Assembly: GCA_964344775.1 (NCBI GenBank)
Contig: CAYFOO010000010.1
Span: forward strand, 1 to 31,477
Reading direction: 5' to 3'
DNA from: CAYFMH01 sp964344775
GTDB taxonomy: Bacteria > Patescibacteriota > Gracilibacteria > UBA4473
Length of the DNA stretch: 31,477 nucleotides
Below the pieces are notes generated by a model. It saw only the letters and a program-made list of their open reading frames with translations. It made no database searches and was not told where the DNA came from. The position numbers and the translations under genes were made by a program. Positions 24,672 to 31,366 of the stretch are shown here, one piece after another; position 1 is the first letter of the stretch, and each line of letters starts with the position of its first letter.

Positions 24672-25508
24672 ATGACAAATCTAGACCATGAAAAATCAGC
24701 TATTTTAGCTGAAAACCAAACATCAAATGAAGGAGGTGGGTTCCTTCAGAAACTAGGTGGAATTGTAGATAATGTACCAGCACGAATAGTGGCTGCGACC
24801 ATTGCGGTGACGGCTGTCACCGGGGGAGGAGATTTTGCCAAAAGTGCAAATGCGGCCGATGATGTTCAATTAGCTTATTCTGGAGCTTATGCACCTGAAC
24901 AAGCAACTCCTCTGAGACACGAATTTCCAGAGACGGTACTTGAGAGAGCAAAAATTAATCCTGGAGGTCCGGGCTATCCTCGTTTGTTAAAGTTTTTGCA
25001 AGATCATCCGACTATTATTAGTGTTAATCTTGTGCAACAAGATGTAGTAGAGCTTGCTAAGAAAATTCATTTTTCCGTGACTGATGCAGCGGGAGAAAAC
25101 TTTCATGTTTCATTCCCTGTGTTAGTTACTGGTACTGGCCGTTTAGATTACAAAAAATTGACCGATCGACTGTGTAATGAAATGGAAGCCGAACTAGCGG
25201 GGACAATAGTAAATGGCGAAGTACCTAAAAATGACAGAATTACACTAAATGGAAGAAAAAATAATTCAGACTTACTTCTGAAACTACAGTATGCTTTTGC
25301 AGAATTTCCGGAAGTGAGAGATGTAGAGGCAATGGTTCAACACGTTGGTTTTGTCAAAAAATTAACCCTCATTGCTTATGATGAGCATGGTCGTGTACTG
25401 GCTTCCGTAACCGCACTTGTCCCGGCTAAAGCCGGAGTAAGAGCTATGGAAGAAGTAGCTGCTGATAAGATTTCTGATCTTGTAGAACAGGTGAAAAAAG
25501 GAAGCTAA
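24672..25508 (+). CDS. Hypothetical protein, probably exported
   Basis: This 278-aa product is unrecognised. It has a polar N-terminal stretch of about 35 residues, then a moderately hydrophobic segment (about 37-53, ARIVAATIAVTAVTGG) and ANAADD shortly after, which looks like a late signal peptide with a possible cut after ANA. The rest is soluble alpha/beta with two similar-looking segments (KKIHFSVTDAAGENFHVSF and KKLTLIAYDEHGRVLASV), suggesting two related beta units. The IS200-type right end is only 18 bp upstream of the ATG, so the native promoter has probably been separated from the gene. No cysteines that suggest catalysis or lipidation are obvious. It is followed by a good terminator. 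Confidence 0.7.
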   Translation: MTNLDHEKSAILAENQTSNEGGGFLQKLGGIVDNVPARIVAATIAVTAVTGGGDFAKSANAADDVQLAYSGAYAPEQATPLRHEFPETVLERAKINPGGPGYPRLLKFLQDHPTIISVNLVQQDVVELAKKIHFSVTDAAGENFHVSFPVLVTGTGRLDYKKLTDRLCNEMEAELAGTIVNGEVPKNDRITLNGRKNNSDLLLKLQYAFAEFPEVRDVEAMVQHVGFVKKLTLIAYDEHGRVLASVTALVPAKAGVRAMEEVAADKISDLVEQVKKGS

Positions 25509-25532
25509 GCATTTGTCAGTGTTAATTTAAAG

Positions 25533-25566
25533 AAAAAGCCATTTTGTTTTCACAGAGTGGCTTTTT
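25533..25566. terminator. Bidirectional terminator between the exported protein gene and ribB
   Basis: AAAAAGCCA (25533-25541) pairs perfectly with TGGCTTTTT (25558-25566), giving a T run on the plus strand and on the minus strand. It lies between converging genes and overlaps the last codons of ribB. Confidence 0.8.
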
Positions 25567-26146
25567 TTATTGTCTCCAAAGTTGTCACGACAAACTCGTA
25601 TTTCTCAGCAAATTCTGAAATTTCTTCTTTACACGCCTTTTCTCCGGCTTCATTCAGGATCTCACAGATTACGACGGCAGTTGTTTTTTCACACTTTTCC
25701 GCCAAAAGTACGGCCGCTTCTGTGTGTCCAAATCTTTTGATGTAGTTTTTTTCTGCTCTCAGGGGGAAGGTGTGGCCGGGGATCACAAAATCATCATTTT
25801 TTGAAGTGGGATCGGCCAGCAGTTGAATCGTTTTTGCACGATCGGGGGCTGAAACGCCGGTGGTGATATCTTCTGCTGCGTCCACAGAAACACAAAAATT
25901 GGTGCCATGCGGATTATTATTTGTCTCCACCATGAGAGGAACTTTTAGTCGATCCAGAATGTGGGGATCACAGGCCACACAGATCATGCCACGAGCATTT
26001 TTTTGAAGGAAATTAATCTTTTCCGGAGTCACGTGTTCTGCGAGCAAAAATAGATCGGCTTCGCACTCTCGGTGTTCGTCGAAGACGATGATGAAGTTGC
26101 CTTTTTTGAGTTCGGAGGTGATTTTTTGTAGAGAAGAGAGTTGCAT
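25550..26146 (-). CDS. ribB: 3,4-dihydroxy-2-butanone 4-phosphate synthase
   Basis: The 198-aa protein converts ribulose 5-phosphate to 3,4-dihydroxy-2-butanone 4-phosphate and formate, the four-carbon precursor of riboflavin. Family residues are all visible: RECEAD (Arg26, Glu27, Glu29, Asp31; usually RENEGD), ARGMIC with Cys56, DITTGVSAPDRAKTI with Thr95, PGHTFPLRA, RFGHTEA with His141, and VICEILNE with Glu162. Length is near that of stand-alone RibB, and there is no GTP cyclohydrolase II domain. The usual GGVL before R.GHTEA is replaced by KNYIK. It ends with TGA. No other riboflavin gene is in the window. It lies downstream of the membrane protein gene, separated by 73 bp and a hairpin. 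Confidence 0.93.
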   Translation of the reverse strand: MQLSSLQKITSELKKGNFIIVFDEHRECEADLFLLAEHVTPEKINFLQKNARGMICVACDPHILDRLKVPLMVETNNNPHGTNFCVSVDAAEDITTGVSAPDRAKTIQLLADPTSKNDDFVIPGHTFPLRAEKNYIKRFGHTEAAVLLAEKCEKTTAVVICEILNEAGEKACKEEISEFAEKYEFVVTTLETIKKATL

Positions 26147-26189
26147 GATGGTTGGATTTAAACCCCTCTGAAAAAGTAAATCGAATGTG

Positions 26190-26209
26190 TCTCCCCTTGT
26201 CAGGGGAGA
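26190..26209. repeat. GC-rich hairpin between the TVP38-like gene and ribB
   Basis: TCTCCCC-TTGTCA-GGGGAGA has a 7-bp perfect stem. There is no T run, so it is a possible REP-type or attenuating hairpin rather than a clear terminator. Confidence 0.6.
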
Positions 26210-26219
26210 AGGGGGACCA

Positions 26220-26882
26220 CTACTTTTTCATGGCCTTTTTGAGGGCGTTTTTCTTTTTGAGATATTTGGAGATGACGAGTCCAATAATGAAGAAGAATCC
26301 AGCGATAGCGAGATTCCTCGGATCAGAGAAAGAAGCACCGAGCAGGACAAAAGTAATGATTCCAGGAAGAATCCCGATGAAAGTCCCGAGGGCAAAATCC
26401 AATTGCCTGATTTTTGAAATTCCGCAGGCATAACTCACTAAGTCAAAAGGTAAAAATATTAAGCGCATAATAAGCGTTAGGATAAAACTATTTTCACGGG
26501 CATGGACATCAATACTAGTGAGTAATTTATTTTTTTTTACCATTTTTCCCATGATCCCGCTGCCGAAGTATCTTCCGATCAAATAAGTGAAGTTTGCACT
26601 AAGATTGGCTCCGATAGTTGTATAAATAATTCCTTCCCAAGGGCCAAAAACCAATCCAGAAACAACCGTGAGTATTGTTGCTGGGAAAAAAATAACTGAA
26701 CGAGTCGCATAAATAAAAATATATAAAACTGGTCCCCACATGCCGAATTGGGCTAGAAAATCTTGTATGAGTTGTGGATATTCTGTGAGCGGGATTTCAA
26801 ATTCCCGATAAAAATAAATCGCCGTCCCAATAAGGAGGAGCCAGCAGACAAAAAGGAAGAATTTAAGGGGTTTTACTTTCAT
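26220..26882 (-). CDS. TVP38/TMEM64 (VTT domain, DedA-related) membrane protein
   Basis: The 220-aa protein has an N-terminal membrane helix (about 8-25), a hydrophobic block near 50-75, and the family core FFPATILTVVSGLVFGPWEGIIYTTIGANLSANFTYLIGRYFG, followed by further helices near 130-150, 165-185 and 190-208. This is the VTT/SNARE-associated domain shared with the DedA and TMEM64 groups, linked to membrane lipid translocation and envelope homeostasis. The start ATG at 26882 directly abuts the stop of the aspartic-protease gene, with no spacing, so the two are co-transcribed and coupled. The C-terminus is strongly basic (KKKNALKKAMKK). Confidence 0.9.
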   Translation of the reverse strand: MKVKPLKFFLFVCWLLLIGTAIYFYREFEIPLTEYPQLIQDFLAQFGMWGPVLYIFIYATRSVIFFPATILTVVSGLVFGPWEGIIYTTIGANLSANFTYLIGRYFGSGIMGKMVKKNKLLTSIDVHARENSFILTLIMRLIFLPFDLVSYACGISKIRQLDFALGTFIGILPGIITFVLLGASFSDPRNLAIAGFFFIIGLVISKYLKKKNALKKAMKK

Positions 26883-27260
26883 TTATTTTACCACCGAAAG
26901 TGGAATATTTGGACTTTCTGGATTTGGGATGACGGTCCTTTTGGCCGGAGATACGATCAAATCCATATCTTCCATAGGAACAGCTCCAAGAAGTACTTCA
27001 TCTCCCATGACTAAGGCTCCGGTAAAACAACTTCGTCCATCAAAAGTCACTTCTATCGGCCCCACGTAGGGACAAAGATGACGGTTTCCATTAGCGGTAA
27101 TAACCTCTCTCTTTTGCAATTCTTCAAGTCCCAATTGGAGTGCCACGTGCGAAGGAATACATAAATGTAGGGCCCCTGTGTCGACAAGTGCTTTTGCTTT
27201 ATAAAGTTTCTCTTTTTCTCGAGGATTTTTGAGTTCGATGTCGGTGTGAACTAGCCCCAT
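26883..27260 (-). CDS. Retropepsin-like (clan AA) aspartic protease
   Basis: This 125-aa protein carries ALVDTGALHLCIPSHVALQLGL, the DTGA active-site loop of clan AA single-domain aspartic proteases, and the second family landmark LLGAVPMEDMDLIVSP near its C-terminus. It should act as a homodimer. I chose ATG at 27260: the frame also opens from a TTG at 27281, but that would overlap the -10 box of a good promoter. There is no signal peptide. It is coupled to the membrane protein gene that follows; whether they share a task is not known. Such small proteases are often next to regulated membrane or secretion genes, but no substrate can be named here. Confidence 0.85.
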   Translation of the reverse strand: MGLVHTDIELKNPREKEKLYKAKALVDTGALHLCIPSHVALQLGLEELQKREVITANGNRHLCPYVGPIEVTFDGRSCFTGALVMGDEVLLGAVPMEDMDLIVSPAKRTVIPNPESPNIPLSVVK

Positions 27261-27281
27261 AAGGATATTTTTTACAGCCAA

Positions 27282-27310
27282 AAGGTATCCTTTGGAAAAG
27301 AATGTGTCAA
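27282..27310 (-). promoter_or_regulatory. Candidate promoter for the protease-membrane protein operon
   Basis: Reading leftwards, TTGACA (27310-27305) and TACCTT (27287-27282) are 17 bp apart. The consensus -35 box and a start of transcription at about 27275 support ATG 27260 as the real start of the downstream gene. Confidence 0.45.
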
Positions 27311-27353
27311 TTTAAAAATTTATTCCAATGGCTTAGTAAAACAAAAAAGCGAA

Positions 27354-29351
27354 CTATTTACCTTGCTGCTGTAAAACTAACTCTTCCGGATTGGTGGTGA
27401 TGATGCGATGTTCTCCCTGACTGGCGATTACCTGGATTGCTACGTGTTGATTTCCAGCAAAGAATACGCCTTGTCCGATTTCTGCATTGAGCAGGAGGTA
27501 TTTTTCTCTTTCTGTCAGATTAAAAAGATCCTGCAGGTTATCCACCGCAGAAGGGGCTTGTTTCAATAAAAGCTGCATCGAGGAGTTGGTAATAATCGGT
27601 TTTCCCCAACTGGACCGGAGAAAATCCTCCACGTCCTGGGTAATGGTCGTGATTCCGAGGTAGTACTTTCTCGCTCGTTTTGCCAAGTTGTGCAGAAATC
27701 TTCCAGAATCCTCGTACTGCACCATAGTCCAGGCCTCGTCGATCACGAGGAGCCTTTTTTTCATTTGTGATCGGACTTTGTTCCAGATAAAATTGAGCAA
27801 GATGTACATGGCGATTGGTCGGAGTTGATCTTCGAGATCTCGAATGCAAAAACAAATCAGTCCCGCTCCCAGGTCCACGTTTGTCTGATCAGAAAAAAGC
27901 CCAGAAAAAGTTCCTTCCGTGTATTTTTCGAGTCTCACGGCGAGACTTTTTCCACCTTCCATAGATTTCAGGACATTTTGCAGGTCTTTCATGGTTGGCA
28001 TTTCATATTTCGTTGGATCTTCTACATCAGGAGTGATTCCTTTGATTTCATAAACCTGACGAAGGGCCTTGTCCATGAGGGCATCTTCTTCGTGTGTGAG
28101 TTCTCCGAGCATCAGATTCATCAGTCCTGTGAGATTGAGAATGCTTTCTCTCAGCAGATCCTCTGTTTTTGCATTTTCTCCGCCCATGGTGGGGGAGGGG
28201 AGATCAAAAGGATTGATTCGGTGCGGGGATGTTAGAGAGATTTTTGAATACGTGCCTCCCACCGTTCTAGAGAGCATTTCATACTCGTTTTCTGGATCGA
28301 TCACGATCACATCGGATCCGAGCATGAGGGATCTCAGGATTTCCAGTTTTGTAGCGTAGGATTTACCGGCCCCGGACTTCGCAAAGATGACCGAATTGGC
28401 ATTTTCCAGTTTGAACCGATCAAAGATGATCAGTGAGTTATTGTGTCGATTGAGTCCGTACAAAATTCCTTCGTTTGAAGTCAGCGTGTTTGATACAAAT
28501 GGAAAAGTGGTAGAAAGAGGTCCGGTGTTCATGTTCCTCAGCACTCCTACTTCATCAGTACACTGCGGCAGGGTGGATTCAAATGATCGTTCCATTCGGA
28601 AATCAGAAGGTTTGACCATCACAAGCTTCCCTCCGAGGATGGTTTCGAGTTGTTTGGTGATGTAGTCGAGTTTTTCTTTGTCATCCGCATAGAGCGTGAA
28701 ATAAATCCCTACCTGGAAAAACCGTTCTTTTCCTCTTTGTAGATCTTGCCTCAGTTGCTGAGCATCCTCCAGAGCGGTCTCAAGAGAAACACTTTCGACA
28801 ATTCCTTTTTTTTGATTGATGTGTTTGGTTGAACGCATTTCTGCTACTTTTTTTCGCAGGACTTTCAACATCTGGCTCGATTCTGATGGATACACAAAGA
28901 TCGAAATATCCATCGAGGCATCGTAATTGATAATCTGATTGAGCCAGTTTGTTTCTAGGTATCTCGGATAATTGAAAACGTAAAAACTTCGAACAAATTT
29001 ATCGTTCATTTTTATCATTTGTGTGGAGATCTCCAGAGAAGCTGGTGCGATCAGATCTTTGATGGAAATAGTTCCTTCTTTGTAGAGTGCTTCCATCTCA
29101 ATAATCTTTTTTTTGATCTCCGGTGTTAGTAGTTTTTTATCTCTTTCGGGATCGTAGTTTTTTACAAATTCGTTGATATCCTCCAGAGCTTTTTTTCTGT
29201 CTTCAGCTTTTTTCCGGTTTTTCTCCACGTGTGCATCCCACTTTTTCCCAATCCAACCACCGATAACACTACCTTTCTCCTCTTTTTTAGGAGACGCAGG
29301 AGTAGTCTTTTTGGCAGTAGTACTTTTCGTTTTTGTTTTTTCTTGAGCCAT
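27354..29351 (-). CDS. VirB4/TraC-like type IV secretion ATPase
   Basis: The 665-aa protein begins with a Lys/Thr/Ser-rich tail of about 30 residues, then a charged helical region. The TraC/VirB4 N-domain lies at about 100-290. The ATPase core has Walker A AKSGAGKS at 324-331, VIDPENEYEML after it, and Walker B LLVIDEAW at 534-541. The motif RKYYLGITTITQDVEDFL and NSSMQLLLKQAP are typical of VirB4 family members. It should be a cytoplasmic hexameric motor for pilus or channel assembly. Together with the VirD4-like protein at 869-3091 it forms the usual ATPase pair, but they are 24 kb apart and no VirB3/B6/B8-like genes are seen between. Start ATG 29351 follows a strong promoter. Confidence 0.9.
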   Translation of the reverse strand: MAQEKTKTKSTTAKKTTPASPKKEEKGSVIGGWIGKKWDAHVEKNRKKAEDRKKALEDINEFVKNYDPERDKKLLTPEIKKKIIEMEALYKEGTISIKDLIAPASLEISTQMIKMNDKFVRSFYVFNYPRYLETNWLNQIINYDASMDISIFVYPSESSQMLKVLRKKVAEMRSTKHINQKKGIVESVSLETALEDAQQLRQDLQRGKERFFQVGIYFTLYADDKEKLDYITKQLETILGGKLVMVKPSDFRMERSFESTLPQCTDEVGVLRNMNTGPLSTTFPFVSNTLTSNEGILYGLNRHNNSLIIFDRFKLENANSVIFAKSGAGKSYATKLEILRSLMLGSDVIVIDPENEYEMLSRTVGGTYSKISLTSPHRINPFDLPSPTMGGENAKTEDLLRESILNLTGLMNLMLGELTHEEDALMDKALRQVYEIKGITPDVEDPTKYEMPTMKDLQNVLKSMEGGKSLAVRLEKYTEGTFSGLFSDQTNVDLGAGLICFCIRDLEDQLRPIAMYILLNFIWNKVRSQMKKRLLVIDEAWTMVQYEDSGRFLHNLAKRARKYYLGITTITQDVEDFLRSSWGKPIITNSSMQLLLKQAPSAVDNLQDLFNLTEREKYLLLNAEIGQGVFFAGNQHVAIQVIASQGEHRIITTNPEELVLQQQGK

Positions 29352-29370
29352 AATTTAAATAATTCTCTTT

Positions 29371-29400
29371 ATTATAGCACAAAAAGGGGTGTTTTTACAA
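29371..29400 (-). promoter_or_regulatory. Promoter for the VirB4-like gene
   Basis: Reading leftwards, TTGTAA (29400-29395) and a perfect TATAAT (29376-29371) are 18 bp apart. It implies a leader of about 13 nt before ATG 29351, with no Shine-Dalgarno motif. Confidence 0.65.
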
Positions 29401-29418
29401 GGGTTTTAGGGAGAAAAT

Positions 29419-29450
29419 AAAAAAGTACGAATCTTTGTGACGTGAAGTGA
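29419..29450. repeat. Direct repeat bracketing the double toxin-antitoxin cassette (left copy)
   Basis: The core reads AAAGTACGAATCTTTGTGAC and matches 30772-30803 (AAAGCACGAATCTTTGTCAC) with few differences. It sits 9 bp beyond the hepT stop. Confidence 0.6.
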
Positions 29451-29458
29451 AACAAAAG

Positions 29459-29845
29459 TTATATTTTTTTTGAAACTTTTTCCATCAATTTTGCATACCG
29501 TGGTATTTTTTTGGCAATTTCTATCGCTAACTTAATCGCATAAGCGTGGGAAGATCTGTTTCGATCTCCAATCATTTCTAGAGCTAGTTCTGTCTCCGCT
29601 TCAGAAAAAAGCCCCACATTTCGTCCTTCTCGTATCACAGATTTTGGCGAGACAGCCTCAATTCCTTTTTCTTCGGAAAGATAGGCTTTTAACATTTTCC
29701 AAAAAGCTTCCACCGTGTATTCGAATCGCTGAATCATGGAATCGCGGATAATATCATCTTTTGATTTATATTTCTCTACTACCACCAACAAGGTCGATTG
29801 GGCTTCTTCAAATTGTTGATATTTTTTTTTCCAGATTAGAGCCAT
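29459..29845 (-). CDS. hepT: HepT-type HEPN toxin
   Basis: The 128-aa all-helical protein has the HEPN-type motif RX4HXY as RNRSSHAY (Arg95, His100, Tyr102), followed by KLAIEIAKKI. It was formerly annotated in this family as nucleotidyltransferase substrate-binding protein (HI0074-like). In characterised MntA-HepT systems HepT is an RNase toxin whose motif tyrosine is AMPylated by the MntA antitoxin. Its start ATG 29845 overlaps the end of mntA by 10 bp, so translation is coupled. Length and motif are typical. No terminator is obvious before the VirB4-like promoter. Confidence 0.88.
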   Translation of the reverse strand: MALIWKKKYQQFEEAQSTLLVVVEKYKSKDDIIRDSMIQRFEYTVEAFWKMLKAYLSEEKGIEAVSPKSVIREGRNVGLFSEAETELALEMIGDRNRSSHAYAIKLAIEIAKKIPRYAKLMEKVSKKI

Positions 29846-30120
29846 GTTTTTTCTTCTTTATCGAGGACAAAGCTTGCAAAATCTTTATCCACCTTATTAA
29901 AATCAACCAGATCCACTATATAAGGAAAAGTGGATTCTTCAAGTTCTTCTTGTAGATTGTCATATGTTTTTTGTGGAAACTTTCCAATTATTCCCACATC
30001 GACATCTCGAAATTTGGACTTTTTTAGGGATGATCCAAAGATGAATATTTTAATACTTTTTTCAGGCAAATATTTGCGAATAGTAGTTTGGAGTTGATGG
30101 ATGTGTTGGGGAGAAAGCAT
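29836..30120 (-). CDS. mntA: MntA-type minimal nucleotidyltransferase antitoxin
   Basis: With start ATG 30120 the product is 94 aa. The frame also opens from TTG at 30162, but that adds residues unlike the family. The nucleotidyltransferase motif is IFGSSLKKSKFRDVDVGI, with Gly29-Ser30 and Asp39/Asp41. The gap between GS and DxD is 8 residues, shorter than the 10 common in MntA. A third acidic residue follows in YIVDLVDF. It should transfer AMP to the HepT toxin encoded next. The DVDVG (rather than D.D....) and the short loop make activity less certain, though pairing with hepT supports the call. Confidence 0.82.
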   Translation of the reverse strand: MLSPQHIHQLQTTIRKYLPEKSIKIFIFGSSLKKSKFRDVDVGIIGKFPQKTYDNLQEELEESTFPYIVDLVDFNKVDKDFASFVLDKEEKTWL

Positions 30121-30167
30121 GATTTCAAGAAAGAAAATAAAGCGGCCGAAATGATTATGCAAATTTT

Positions 30168-30434
30168 TTATTTATAAATTTCTTTTCGATGTCCTACTTT
30201 CAAAATTAAAAGAACCACTAAATTACCTTTGAGATCTTTTCGAAAAATAACTCGGTAATTGCCAATTCTTAAGCGATATTCATTAGCTGTTTTTTGTAAT
30301 TTTTTGGCAAAAAAGAGGGGGTTGTCACTATCTTCATAAAAATCCAATTTTTTAATTATTTGCTTTTGGATAAGTTTTGGTAGTTTTATAAAACTTTTTT
30401 CCGCTTCTTTTGAAAATTGGAATTGAAACAACAT
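30168..30434 (-). CDS. RelE/ParE superfamily toxin
   Basis: The 88-aa protein follows the RelE pattern: FQFSKEAEKSFIKLPKLIQKQIIKKLDFYEDSDNP, then YRLRIGNYRVIFRKDLKGNLVVLLILKVGHRKEIYK. The R.R.GNYRVIF and KVGHRKEIY segments are standard for RelE mRNA interferases that act in the ribosomal A site. It overlaps the antitoxin stop as TAATG at 30434, a coupled arrangement. The gap to mntA is about 48 bp, so the two toxin-antitoxin pairs may be co-transcribed from the promoter at 30728-30756. Confidence 0.92.
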   Translation of the reverse strand: MLFQFQFSKEAEKSFIKLPKLIQKQIIKKLDFYEDSDNPLFFAKKLQKTANEYRLRIGNYRVIFRKDLKGNLVVLLILKVGHRKEIYK

Positions 30435-30694
30435 TATAAATTGTGTTTATCCTTCATTTCTTTGAGTGTAGTGCCTCCGTTTTTTTGATAATCTCCCCAA
30501 GCTTCATCGAGTTCCTTTCGAAGTTTTGGAGTTACGACCAGTTCTTCATCGTATTCCTCTACAATCATTGGCTTCAGCAGGATTCCTTCGTCATTTTTTT
30601 CTGCTTTGAAATAAGTGGTTTTGTAGGCAGTTCGCAATTTTTTGGGAATAGTGATTTGGCCTCGGTCGGAAATGTTTAAAATTGGATTGGTCAT
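30434..30694 (-). CDS. AbrB/MazE-type (SpoVT-AbrB domain) antitoxin
   Basis: The 86-aa protein has an N-terminal swapped-hairpin DNA-binding domain: ISDRGQITIPKKLRTAYKTTYFKAEKNDEGILLKPM. An acidic, helical C-terminal half (YDEELVVTPKLRKELDEAWGDYQKNGG) would bind the RelE toxin made from the next gene. AbrB-type antitoxins usually repress their own operon; the strong promoter upstream contains three GAATTAC sites in suitable positions. Start ATG at 30694 has no Shine-Dalgarno motif. Confidence 0.9.
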   Translation of the reverse strand: MTNPILNISDRGQITIPKKLRTAYKTTYFKAEKNDEGILLKPMIVEEYDEELVVTPKLRKELDEAWGDYQKNGGTTLKEMKDKHNL

Positions 30695-30714
30695 TTTTTG
30701 AAATCAGAAAATAT

Positions 30715-30756
30715 GAATTACGGAAATATTGTAATTCAGAATTACGGAAAAGTCAA
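30715..30756 (-). promoter_or_regulatory. Promoter with repeated GAATTAC operator for the AbrB-RelE operon
   Basis: Reading leftwards, TTGACT (30756-30751) and TACAAT (30733-30728) are exactly 17 bp apart. GAATTAC occurs at 30715-30721 and 30739-30745 and inverted at 30731-30737; the latter two form the perfect 15-bp palindrome GTAATTCAGAATTAC. The 12-mer GAATTACGGAAA is repeated 24 bp apart. This overlaps the -10 box and spacer, an ideal place for AbrB-type autorepression. Confidence 0.75.
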
Positions 30757-30771
30757 GGAGTTTTCACAAAG

Positions 30772-30803
30772 AAAAAAGCACGAATCTTTGTCACGTGGAA
30801 TGA
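30772..30803. repeat. Direct repeat bracketing the double toxin-antitoxin cassette (right copy)
   Basis: Partner of 29419-29450. It also forms the left arm of the hairpin at 30773-30838. Confidence 0.6.
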
Positions 30804-30838
30804 AATTAATCTTTTCAGAGGTGTGATTCGTGCTTTTT
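30773..30838. terminator. Long-loop hairpin with T runs on both strands
   Basis: The arms at 30773-30786 and 30825-30838 pair perfectly over 14 bp (core AGCACGAATC), with a 38-nt loop. Read leftwards it ends in a run of six T, so it can end a minus-strand transcript just before the AbrB promoter. Confidence 0.5.
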
Positions 30839-31332
30839 GTACACTGTGGTTTTAGAGCCTGTACAGGACCTAAAGAAATCTAAGGGATAAAAATCGAGAG
30901 GGTTTTTATACGGCTTGGGATTTCCAGCACAAGTGTGTTCGATATTCGGATGAATATCAGACCCACCCTGCTTCCAGACTTATTATTCCGAAGAATGAAT
31001 AGTCCTTTTCCTTTTTATTTATTTTTGTTTTTGAAAAACCAATTTGAGTTGATTTTTATTTATATTTTTTATCCAGTTGTTTTTTGAAATTTTGTATTAT
31101 TTCCCCGCTTTTTTCATTGATACTTCTTTGAGAGGTTTGAAAAAGAGTGGTGTAAATATACCTATAATTTTTTTAAGCAATGGATTTTAGAAGACGGAGT
31201 AACCTCCTGTCTTTCTCTCTCGTAGGTCCCGAGTGATCGGGATGGGCGGAAGAGGAAGGCAGGGGGGAGAACTGAACTCAGTTATCAACTGAACAACTAG
31301 CAACGAACAGTAAATAATGAATGCGGATCACC

Positions 31333-31366
31333 ACCCTGCTTTCAGGGTTTGTGGGTCGTTTTTTTT
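31333..31366 (+). terminator. Plus-strand terminator-like hairpin
   Basis: ACCCTG-CTTT-CAGGGT (31333-31348), with a possible outer extension and then a run of eight T at 31359-31366. On the opposite strand the same hairpin would be at the 5' end of the proposed RNA. Confidence 0.5.

Noticed and set aside
26883..27281. TTG start at 27281 for the aspartic protease
   Set aside because: It overlaps the predicted promoter -10 region; ATG 27260 gives a normal N-terminus.
30849..30874. GTTTTAGAGC stretch recalls type II CRISPR repeat/tracrRNA sequences
   Set aside because: There is no repeat array, no spacers and no cas gene; the sequence is explained by a local hairpin (TTTAG/CTAAA).
31325..31348. 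Minus-strand AGGGTGGTGATCCGC resembles the T-box motif AGGGTGGNACCGCG
   Set aside because: The match is incomplete, lies at the start of the transcript rather than before a terminator, and no aminoacyl-tRNA synthetase or amino-acid gene follows.
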